A DNA stretch of 64,000 nt, from the NCBI GenBank assembly GCA_003117195.1, contig BDSI01000067.1, positions 482,722 to 546,721 of the forward strand, written 5' to 3'. The translations under genes and the position numbers were made by a program. The notes beneath the pieces were generated by a model. That model was not told the origin of the DNA, made no database searches, and saw nothing but the letters and a program-made list of their open reading frames with translations. Shown here piece by piece: positions 35,363-47,100 of this stretch. The DNA is from Eudorina sp. 2006-703-Eu-15. Its lineage: Eukaryota; Chlorophyta; Chlorophyceae; Chlamydomonadales; Volvocaceae. Numbering within the stretch: position 1 is the first letter of the stretch; the number at the start of each line of letters is the position of its first letter.

Positions 35363-38300
35363 TATGTGCTATTAAATATAGCCAGTAATTACAATAACTT
35401 CAGTCCACTCGTCAAAACCTATTGTTCCGCTGCGCAGAATTTCGTGGTCTGATGCAACCTAAGACACTTGCTTATCGGTTATTGTCATCTTAACATAAGG
35501 CCGGAGCGTTTTGCAAATGCATTCTCATCGAAAAAGAACTCGGAAACAAAACTCGTACTACAGCTGGTGTCCTGACCGTTGGAATCGGACGCAGAGTTGG
35601 TAACATGCGGTGATCCGTGTCTCAAGTGTCCCATCAGGTGGGCTCCGTCACCCGTGTGCTACTTTGCACACGCGCATCATAAGAAGCGGTGGCGGCAGAC
35701 TGCTGTTATCGCATACCGTCATGTTACAACGATGTCTGGCCCCCTTCCTATTATACAACGTTACCGCACCCCTGCCCACCACACCGCACCCCGCTCGTCG
35801 TTGCCACTGTTAAAGGTCGACAACCATGTCCCACATGCCGCTTCCCCAAGAGAAAGCAAATAAAAGGCAATCAACTTCTTCAGCTGATACACAGACGCCC
35901 AAGGCAGTGTCAATTGCGGCTGTGAAAGGGCCTCCTCTGTGCCCCCCCGTGGGGGGGGGTTGCAGCAAAGCACTACTTCAGCAGCACAGCGCCCGCGGGT
36001 CCCTCCTGACAAGAAGTGGGACATCCCCGTTGAGGGCATCCAGCATGTCACAAAATCACTTCTCCTGCTACCACCCGCCCTGAACCTCAAACCCAAACCG
36101 CCCGTTCCGGTTGCGCTGATGCGCCTGCCCTGCGACCGCCGCACGCAATCCTGGACGTATAGCTCTACCTCACGACGGTGACGACGACGACAACAACAAG
36201 AAAACGACATCACGATGTGGCGATGCGGAGAGGGGGGGTGTAGTATTGCACACCGGCTGCACACTCCAGGCGTGCCTGCCCACAGGGTAGCTCAGACAGC
36301 AGTCCAGTCACGCGGGAGCCAGCTATGAAGCCCCTGGCAAGAAGGGCCCTGTAAGGGCATCCACAAGTCCATCCGGCGGCCCGTCTGTGTGTCTGTCTGT
36401 CTGTTGCGCACAAGTTGGCCCGGCGGTGTGGGCGAAGGTGAGTGAGGCAGCCTTCGGCGCACTGGTGCCCCGGCGTCTAGGCCCCACTTCTCTTTGAATA
36501 TGCTGGTACGGCACGGTACGGTACCATACGAAATCCGGGGCAGCTCCGACCCACACGGAAGAGCGTGCTAGGAACAGGCCGATCGTGAGCCGCAGCCCTT
36601 CCGAACAAGCGGCCATGCAAGCACGCGCGGCCCGCAAAACAGGCAACCCCATACATGTACATGCACCTACACATACGCATACACCCACCGAAAACGGCCT
36701 CCCCACCCCCGAGCCCCCCAAAAGCCATGTTCCCTTGCTTCCTTCTCAGCCGGAGCGCAGTGCAAATGCCTACACGCCAGCTTACCTTGATTTCTTCTCG
36801 CAGGATATTGATTCAGTCCCGAGCTCAGCCCGTGCCAACGACCCCGATAGTGATCCCGTGCTATAGACCCCTGCGCCCTGTCCCTGGGGTCGACCCTGGT
36901 CTCCTTGGCAGTTCTTCGCCCGCACGGGTCCCGTCCTGCCCCGCCCCGTCCTGCCCCGCCCCGTCCTGCCCCGCCCCGTCCTGCCCCGTATCGGTTCCCC
37001 AATCCATACCCCGTCCCGCCCCGTCCGACTCCCACCGCAGCACAAGCCCACCATCACGACCCTGCCCACTCACGTGGTGCGCTTCAATCGCCGCACAGCC
37101 AGCACCCGTGCCCGTTCCCTTCCCCTTCTCGGGAGCGGCGCCCCAGCTCTCACCGCACTTGGGGGTGCCATGCGGGCCACGGGTGGCAGACAGACGCCTG
37201 GGCCCAGGTCCCGGCATAGCTCGGGTCGGGAGGGACTTCTGGTCGGGAGAGACTGGACCTGGGACCTGCGCACCCTCAGACCGGGAGGGGGACGTCGCCG
37301 CCTGGCCGCCGCCCGGGGGTGTCGCAGTTGGGCGACCTGGAACGCAGCGGCCGCTCGGATACCCCCTTGGACGTACCCCTTGACCCACATCCCATCCCAT
37401 CCCACCCCATCCCACCACAGCAGCTACACGTCAGCCCACTGGCTGTGCTGCAGCACTGCCCGAGTCTCCCCAACGGACACCCGCGTCCCCCGGACGGAAA
37501 GTCTTCTCCGTCCCACAGGTCTCCCCGCTCCGCGACCTACCGACAGATAACCCCCTGTCCACGACGCCCACTCACCCACCTACCCAACCACCCACGCTGG
37601 GAATCATGCAGCCCCCAACGTGATGCCCTCTGCCATCACGCCGGAGTGGAACCGCGCCCCAAACGAACACCCTGACCCACCCGACCCACACACGAAGGGA
37701 CCCGGGTGGCGGCCCAAGGTTCAAACGCACCCGGATGGATCCCCAGAGGCACGGTCGACGACTCGGCCCCTCACCGCGCCCACCCAGCCCTTCACGGCGA
37801 CGGCAAACCCACTCTGGACCGGCGGGTGGCCGGACCGATTGGGCCGACAGGGCCGCAAAGCCATCCGCCATGTCCTAGGGGGAGATGATCACGTGCCTGA
37901 GCCCCGTGGGGGCCCCCGTGAGGGACAGCGAACGGGTGCCACACATCCGAACACCCCCCACTCCACTCCACTGCTGCTACCAGGATTCCAATTCAACGGG
38001 GAGTCAGGATCAGTGCTGCGGGTGTCGGGTTCCGAGCAACCGCCCGGGCCTGCGCCTGCTATCACCAGGCGGCAACGGGCCCACAACGGCCCGCCCGAGT
38101 GCCAACCCCCTCCATCACAAACCCCACCAAAATCCCAGGCAGTGCTTATCGCGCGCATGCAGAGCTGCCCCGCACGCCTAATTTCGAAGATACACGGCAC
38201 TGCGCAGCGGCGGGGGACCCGTGGGGGGGGGGGGTCCGGAGCCCCTTGCCGAGCCCGCCTGAAGCCCAGCGGCCGACATCGACGCGGGCCCCACACGGCG

Positions 38301-39339
38301 AACAGACGCGGCCCGCCGATCCCCTGTCCGCCCACAATCGAGACAGCGTTGCGAAACCGCCACCGAATTCCACAGCGCTAGAGTGTGTTCCGAGTGAGTG
38401 ATATAGTTTCGGAAGAAGGGGGTGAGCTTTTCCTTCCGATGGCACTCTTTATGATCGATGCGTTTCAGGCGGCAAACACGGCGCCGAAACGGAATTGGAA
38501 GACATGGGCTGTATGCGGGTCGTATCGGTCATGGGTCTTACTAGAGTCCGCGTGGCCACCCCCCACCCCCACCTCCCCGCCCCCCACAACCGATCATCAC
38601 CGCGTGCGCTTCGTACAGTCCGTACACATACGTACGCGATGCTCCAGGGGACGCCCCAGGTGCCTCCCAAGACCCGTCCTTGGCGATGCACAGTCCATCC
38701 ACCTATCCAACAATGCCTCAGCGGCATATGGGACGAGGAACCCCGTCCCCGCCAACAACGCGCCCGCGCTCACGCTCCGCCCACCTCTGCAACCCCGAAC
38801 ACCCAACAATCAACAACCGACAACCAACGCCATGCACTGCCCGTGTGAGGGTGACCAGCCCCCAAGCCAACATGAGAGTAGCCTCCGGTGCTGTACCCAC
38901 AGCAATTACTCCGCTCCATTCCACTCACATCTCTTCCTCCGCAAGCTGTCCCTCCAGCCAGCCAGTGGCCAGTAGCCGCTCGCATGCCCGTGAGCGCGTG
39001 CGCATCCCCCGACTTCATCCCCGCGCCCCAAATTCCCAACCGCCAGCCCGACCCTGATCGCGCCACTGCCAGTTTTTTCCGCTGACAATGCTGCACCGCC
39101 GGTGGGAGATCACAACGCGCGCGCGCTGTATGTGTGTGTTTAACGAGAAAACTCCCAGCGTGTATGTGTGTGTATGTATGTATGTGCGTGTGGTGTGTAG
39201 TGAGGAAATCCGCGCTGTGTGTAAGGCGCCGAGCCATGGGAGTAACGCGCCGTAAATAAACACACGATAATCATTCTGACCCCTTTCGCGAGGTAAGTCG
39301 GCGAGCAAGCGCATCACGCGGACGTTCTTGGTGCGATGG
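35363..39339. other. Intergenic between SDR-MDR and cyclase genes
   Basis: About 4 kb, the longest stretch here with no supported gene. The first 250 nt, next to the SDR-MDR start, are AT-rich and likely promoter. The rest is C-rich on the + strand, with many short Pro/Arg/Ser-rich frames and no domain signature. The end near 39.3 kb should contain the cyclase 3' UTR. A small unrecognised gene cannot be excluded. Confidence 0.5.
36931..36990. repeat. 15-bp tandem repeat CCGTCCTGCCCCGCC x4
   Basis: Four head-to-tail copies, essentially perfect, in intergenic DNA. Confidence 0.9.
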
Positions 39340-42300
39340 TCACTCCACCGCGGTGCTGGATATCCTGACTGACTTGCTCGCGGTGGCTGCCCGGGAGCCC
39401 CGCCCGCTCAGCTCGTCCTCCTCCTGCACCCCCTGGAGCACGTCCGCCAGCATCTCCCCCGGGTACCACCCGCCGCCATCCGGAGCGGCCCCGCCCGCGG
39501 CCGCACCCGCGGCAGCGGCGATGGCCGCACCCCCGGCACTGCCGGCCGCGGGGCCGGCCACTGCTGACGTCGTCGCCGCATCTGCCGCATCCGGCGCCGT
39601 CGCCGTCACCGCGGCGGCGCTGCCCACATGCGCATGTGAGCGGCTTGCGGGCAGCGACGTCGCCACCATGGACGCCAGTCCGGACAGATCCGCCGAGGTC
39701 CGCATCGTGGAGTAAGACGACCTGTGCAGGCCCCCGCCGGCGGGACTGCCGGCGGCGGAGAGCAGGCCGCCGCCGCCGCCGCCGCTGCCGCCGCCGAGGT
39801 TCCAGCTGCTGGGCAGCAGCCGGCGCGCGGAGGGAAACGGGAAGGGCTGCGAGGCCGCTGGCGGGTTGCCGCCTCGGGCGCTGGAGTTGCCGACGCGGAA
39901 GCCCCGGAGGATGTTCAGCGACCCGGGTGAGGTGGGGCCCGCGGCCGTGGGGCCGTTGGAGGCGGCCGGGGACAGGTTGGAGGAGGCGGCACGGTTGGGC
40001 GCCGTGCCGCTGTGGCTGCCGCCGGCAGCGGCGAGCACGGGCATGGAGGCGCTTGCGCCGCCGGGGCCGCCGGAGGCTGCCGCCAGCGCGCCGATGAAGA
40101 GCGGCGTCGCGGCGCCGCTGGCGGTGCTGCCGGCGGTCTCCGCGGCCGATTCGCGCGCGACGGACAACGTCGGCGTGGCGGTGCCGGTGGCGGTGCCGGT
40201 GGCGGCCGCGGCGGCGATGATGCTGACGGAGGACGCGTCCACCACGCCCGTCCCTGGACCGGCCGCGCCGCCGCCGCCGCCGCCAGTCCCGCCGCCACCG
40301 CCGCTGACTCCGATGCCAGCGCCTCTCCGGCTCTGCGCCATTCGGTGCAGCAGCCCCGCCGTGAAGCTCTGAGCCCGGTTTGACCCTCCCCCCCCAAACA
40401 GCCGCAACGAGCCGAACAGCCGAGGGCTGGCGGACAGCTGTAGCCCCGAAGCTGCAGCGCCCCCGCCGCCCTCCGGACCCCCTGACTGACCGGCCGCACC
40501 ACCACCAGCTGCCGCCGAGGCAGCCGCCGCAGCGACAGCAGTCGCGCTGCGCGCCGACGCCGACGCCACCAGCGCCGGCGTGGAGACGGTCCGGGAGTTG
40601 CGGCCTAGGAACCCAAAGCCGCGAGGCGCCGAGACGGGCCGCGGCTCCTCCGCGCCGCCAGCGGCCACTGCCGCCAGGTGGGAGGCAGTGACGGGTCGGG
40701 AGGGCCCCGCGATGGCGCCGCCACCACCGCCGTCGGCCGCTCCGCCTTCCGATCCCTCCGCGCCCTCCGCCGCCGGCGCCGCAGTGCCGCCGCCCAGCTG
40801 CAGGTCCTGCGCCCAGCCGTCCGCCCCGGCCACGTCGGGCCGCTGCAGCCGCACCTGCACCATCTCCACCCGGTCCGCCACGCCGCGCAGCTTGAAGGGG
40901 CCCAGTCGGTCGCCCACGATGCCGCGCAGCTGCAGCAGCCCCGCCGAAGCCGCCTGTGCGGAGGCCCAGGCCTCGCCGCTGGCCAGCACCTGGTTGGAGG
41001 AGGCGCTCTGCATCACCCGGGCCGCCCGCGACACCACCTTGCCGCGGTAGCAGATGCGGCCGGTGAGGGCGTTCACCTCGCCCACGGCGTGGCCCACGTC
41101 CACACCGCTCTTGACGCGGAGACCCCTGGCCGGGTGCAGTACAGTGCAGTGCAGGTCGGGGTGACAGAGGGCGGGGTGACAGAGGTGGGCGCGAGTGGCG
41201 TGAGGCGAGGGGTATGGATTGGCGAGGGGGTGTGCAGCAGTCGGCTGCCGACAGTACATCAACGTGCCGAGAGGGGCGTGCGGCCGCATGCTGCGACCGT
41301 ACCCATCCGGATGTACCCTTCATATATCACGTAGCACCCAGGGGGGGGGGGATCCCGGGGCATCCCTCCTCTCTGTCTCCCTCTTCCTCGCATACAAACA
41401 ATCCATCATATGTCAGGATTTTCAGAGCTTCAGAACACACCACCACGCCCGCAGTGGACCCTCTTCACCGCCCGCCCGCCCGGCCCCCTTCCCCCCGGCC
41501 CACCTGAACACCACCACGTCCCCCACGATGAGCTCCTCCGCCAGCTCGTGCTCCAGGAGGGGGTCCGGCCAGGGCAGCTCCATGAGCGCCTGGTGCACCG
41601 CCAGCGCCCACAGCAGCGCCTCCCCCGCCCCGCTGAACACCACGTGCATCTGCTCGTCGCCCGACTCCGCCATGTAGCCGCCCCACTTGTGGCTCAGCTC
41701 CGCCACACAGCCGTGCAGCTGCGCCAGGGCCTCCCGCGTGACGGCCTCGTCCCAGGCCAGCAGCGCCGGGATGCCCACGATGCCCAGGTAGGCCATCGCC
41801 ACCTGCCCGGGCAGCGGGCACCACACCGATAACACATCGAAACACGAGGAGGGTAGGCAACAACAACAAGAACAACAACAATAAGATGATGATGATCATG
41901 ACGAATGACACGGATGCATTTGGCCCCCTCGGTGAGCGCGCCCCCCCCCCCGACGGCCCCTCGCCGCCCCCACCCACACCCTCCCCCGACGCCCTCCCCG
42001 GGTCAGCAGATACGGGCGGGTGCCACCCACCGCTCCCAGCGGTGCCGTGAAGACGCCCTTGGACAGCTGCTCCTTGAACCTCATGCCGCTGAGGTAGCAC
42101 AGGCGCCCCATCAGGCGGCGCCCGGTGACCTGGTAGAGCGGCAGCACCGGCAGGTCGTCCTTCAGCCTGCGGAAGGGGGGGGCAGACAGGCGGGGCAGAC
42201 ACGGGGGCCGAGGGGTATAGGAAATTGGGGGGGGGAGGCAGGGGCCCGGGTCCAGGCCCAGACTCCGTGAGGGTGCGGCCTCAGCGCCCGGCTGATGTGA

Positions 42301-44083
42301 TGTGGGACTCCCGACCAACAGGGCTCTGGCTCCTGGCGAACCCCCTCGACCCCTCCGCTCACTTGTACTCCCCCACGTGCATCACCATGGCCTTGTCCCA
42401 CAGCCGCTCCATGGGCAGTCGCCTGCAAGGGGCCGCGGGGACAGGGGGCGCAGGGGGTATGGGACATTGGTAGGCGTAGGGGGGGGGGCAGGGGGAACCG
42501 AGGAGAGCCGGGAGGGCAGGGAGGGCAACTGCCCTGGGGCGTGTAGCCAACACGCGGAAGGCCTGCACAGGGCGGGTGGCTTACTGGCGCACTTCCCTCT
42601 CCACAGCCGCCACCAACATCAACAGCAGCAGCCGCTACCCCGCCCCTCCCCGGGCGACACGCAAGCCCCCCCGATCCCCTCCCCTCCCCTTCCCACTCCA
42701 GCCCCCAGCCTACCGGTAGGCGGCCTCACTCAGGAGGATCATGCCGCCCGCCGCCGCATCGCTAACAGCTTTGCCGTACTGAAGGATCTCGCCGCTGTAC
42801 TGCATGCGCGCGGCCGCCTTGTTGTACGCCACGTCGGCCTCATTGGTGATGCCGGTGTGCATGCCCATGCGGACGCGCAGACCCCGGAATATGAGCACGT
42901 TGTTGGGTGTGGTGGCGGTGGCCTCCTTCCAGCTGGCCTGGCAGGCGGTGATGAAGGTATTCACCTCCGAGCCGGGGGCGCCCAGCGCGTTGGAGGCCTG
43001 GGCGGCAGGACGGAGGGGGCGGCTTCAGGCGGTCAGCGTCGGAACGCGTTGGGAGTAGATTCGGGCGCGGATGGGTTGCTGGTGCTGCAACACTGGATTC
43101 ACGACCGGGCGGGTGCACGTCAGACAGGCCGGTGGCCGCACCACACGGCCGCAATGACCCCAACCCGAGTGCCTCCCTCCCCCGGTGTGCTCGGGTTCGT
43201 TCTTCGGGTTTATTTCTTTTCTCAATTTAACTCCCTCCCCCCTGCCCCTTTCCCCCCCCCCACACCTGCGGGCTGCTGGTGTCCTCGCTGGTGGACTTGT
43301 TGGACAGCCCCGAGTTGGTCCGCGGGAGGGCCATCAGGGAGCCGGCCGCGTCGGCGCCGTCCGCTATCAGGTTGGCGCGCTTGTCCGAGTCGCTGGCAGG
43401 GACGAATGGGGGGATGGGGCAGGGGCGGGAAGAGATGAGTGCGCCGCGGTATCGACGTCTGTGACCGACACCAGCCCGACAGAAGAAACGCCGAGGTCAC
43501 CACGGTACGGCATCCACCGGTGCAATGCGGTGCGGTGCGGTGCAGCCCCGTCTGGAGCTCCCTGCCGTTCTTTCCTAGAACTCAGGAGACTTCCCTCCCC
43601 CTCCCCCTCCCCTCTCCCTTCCCTCCTCGCACTCTCTCACCCCCACGCCATCACTTCCTTCCCCTCCCTACTTGCATACGGCTCATCACTCGCTGTCACC
43701 CCCAGCTCCTCATGGTCAATTGTGACAGCGAAACCGCATAAAGCCACCCGCCCGGTACTGGTCATAATCCTCCCCCCTGCCCCTTTGTCAATGAAGACAG
43801 CGTAATCGTAAAAATTCACCGACAGTAGTTGTCCCCCCCTTCCCCTCCCTTCCCCCCTCCTCCGCCCTACTTGTGCACCACGTAGTAGGGGCGGCACACG
43901 TCGCAGTCCAGCAGCTCCATGGGCCAGGCGCACTCCAGCAGCGCCACCTGCGACTCCATCGCGAACAGCAGCGCGTCCTCCGGGCAGTGGAAGGCCAGCA
44001 GGAAGGAGTCGCCCTCTGCGAGCACCACAGCGCACGGCACGGCGCGCGCAACATAAGGAGGCGGAGGAGGCGGCGGCGGCGGA

Positions 44084-44148
<65 letters not shown>

Positions 44149-47100
44149 AGGGGGCGGCGGCGGAGGCGGAGGCGGCGGCGGAGGGGGTTTGCGGTTTCGC
44201 TGTCTTTATTGACAAAAAGGGGGAAGGCGGCAGACCCGACCGCCGCATGACGCCTGGGGACAGCATTGGGCTGTGTATGAAACCCTAGTATCCCCAGTAT
44301 CCAAAAGCGTAGAGAGACAGCCCCGGGGGCCAGAGTGCCACCACATCTGCAGTGCCATGAGCACCGCTGCACGATGCGTCTCATTCATTGAAAAGACGCG
44401 ATGAAGGCGGATACGTCACAACATGCGCTGAGAGGTGGGCGGCTGCCTGGATGGGTCGCCGCAATCCGGAAGCTAGGGGACCGTGGCTCGCGACCTTGGC
44501 GCAAGACCAGCGGTTGTTGCCCCCCCTGGCACTGCTCACCCGTTGCGCTCTCGTAGCCACTGTGCTTCAGCAGCAACTTCCGCAGGCACTGCAGTCGCAG
44601 GGGGCAAGGGGGCAGCAACGCCGTTTCACCGCTTGTTCGAACCGCCAACAAAGTGACCTCCCGCGCTGAACCAAGAGCCAGGAGCTGCAGCGAGGCGGCC
44701 AGGTGCGGTAACCTGAAGGTACAGACAGCCGGGCCGCCGCTGCGGGCCATGCCCCCAGCTGGGCAGCCCCGCCGGCCGAGCCTGACGCCCGGGCGCACCC
44801 CCCTCTGTCAATAAAGACGGCGAAGCCGCGAAAAGTCCCCCCCTCCTGAGCGCAGTTTAGATTTGTCTACCAATTTCCCATACCCCTCCCTCCCCTCACC
44901 GCATGGTGTTCCTTGATTGCCCGGTCCATGACGCTGGAGGGCAGCATCTCCCACAGCGCCGTGCTGTCCTGGATGTCGGTCACCTGCCGGGGGGCGCAGA
45001 TACAGATGCAGATGCAGACAGACACTCAGACGGGATGTACGGGAAATCGGTAGGCATATTCAAACAGACAGGAGGATCAAGAGGGGGTCAGCACTGAGCA
45101 GGGAGGGCCGCCCGGGGCTTCCAGGGGGTCTAGGGCGGTCACACTGCCGCAGTCTCATCCTCATCGTGGCCGCATGGCGAGGTGCACCGCATCGGCAAGG
45201 GCCCCGGGGCACCACGTGGGTCGGCGCCGAGGTGCAGGAACGGTGGAGGGCGGGGGAGAGGACGGGGGCCGCGTCGCGGACCCCAGCGGCGGTGTGGGGT
45301 TGAGAACCCTTTCCCTGCCACCCTCCCACCGCGGCCCTGACCTCGCCGCACTATGCCCTCACCGCCGCAGCTGACTGGGTCACATCGTGCCGCCAGTGGC
45401 CCCGCGTTAACCCCCACCTGCACCCCTCCATCCCCATCACCACCTACCAGGAGTGTCGTGTCCTCGAAGGGCCCCGGGGCGACCACCTGCGGCAGCGGGA
45501 GGGGTGCGTGGGGCAGCAGAGCGCGCCGTTGGTGCGGCAGCGGGTGGGATTGGGTCAGCGTCAAATGATGAGGCGCCCACCCCCGATGACCCGAAGGAGG
45601 TTGCGCCAGCCCGCCAGTCACACCCTCGAACGCACGACTGATTTGGGTCAGGGTTCAGAGATCCTTGCTCAACACTCACTCACTACCCTGCTACCTACAA
45701 ACACACACTCACCCACGGCGGGCTTCTCATCAGACACCCACACTCACCCATATACATATGGGTCGGGCATTGTATACGCGTACGGCAAATTTAATGGGCG
45801 TTTCTCTGGCCCCTGCATGTCACGCACACCTGTTCTGCCCACCTGAGAACACACTCACCCACATACAACACAACGAACTCACACACACGTGCAGCGCCGG
45901 CAGTCTAGGAGGGGGCAGCACGAATGGACCGACATACATGCGGCATGCCGACCCCGAAAGTCCGAATCACTACCAGCTGCCGACCCCAACGACGGCGCCC
46001 ACCGCAGATGGGCCCTCCGCACCCGGCTCGGCCCTTACGGGGCCCGACGGTGCGTCACGTGCCCACGCCCCACCCCACCCACTCACCTTCCCGAACAGGC
46101 TCCGGTGCTGGCGGTGCTTCTTGAACTCGTACAGGGTGGAAGCCACCAGCACCACCAGTGCGGAGGCCACCGGGACCGCCAGGGACACCGCGGGCATGTC
46201 CAGTCCGCGGCCGCCGGTGGGGTCGCCTCGCTGGGTGGCAGGAGGGCGAAGGAGGAGAAGGTAAGGAGGCGGATGAGGAAGAGGAGGCGGGCAATGACGG
46301 GGAATGTGAAGAACGCAGGCGGGTCAACTCGGGAGGTGCGGTGCGGTGCGTAGGACTGTACCCATGGCACATGCTCTCCGCGCCCCTGCTCTCATCTCGG
46401 TCGGCAGAACAGAGCCGGATGTGGCTAGGTTCCGCTGCACCAAGGTTCCTCCCTGCCTGCAGCGCCGGGCCCCTATGAAACCGTGCTCCCATGTTCCTGC
46501 CGTACGACATGAGCAGACAGCCAGGCCGACGACCCTGATCGGCACCTTGCCCACCCCGCGGGCGGTCTCCCACCCCGCCTATCTGGGACACACACACACA
46601 CACTCGGGTTCGGGCGAGTCTCTCGCTCAAAACACACTCCTTCCCTCTCCCGGGAGGGAGAGCACAGCCCTCACCGGTGTTTCCGGCGTGTAGCCGATGA
46701 AGTCCCAGTAGGCCTGACTCAGCTGCGCGCGCCAACTTGAAGAGGAGTCCACGTCAACCATCTGGGTGACGGCAGCGGTAACCGTGGCAACAGCGGCGGG
46801 GCGAGACGCGGTTCACGAACGAGGACCTGACCATGATGTACAAAACATATATTGCCCTGCCCCGGGGCGTTTGCAGAGACGGCGGCCGGCCAACCGCTTA
46901 GACCTGAACTACGCAGCTGAGGCCCCAAACGGGCAGGTTCATCCGTTTTGGTTTGATCTGGGTTGAGAATAGTTTGGTTTGGTAATAAATAGTTCGATAG
47001 GATTGCTGTTTGAAAGAGCTAGTGTCGTCCCGCATCTTCCCTCCTGGCCCGTGCCGCCGCTGCCATCCCGGCACGGCCCCGAACCAAGCCAACGTCCCCG

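Noticed and set aside
39314..41323. Very long minus-strand open frame rich in Arg/Gly, overlapping the cyclase last exon
   Set aside because: It is the alternate frame of the GC-rich cyclase exon. The neighbouring frame carries the conserved cyclase motifs and joins upstream exons in phase.
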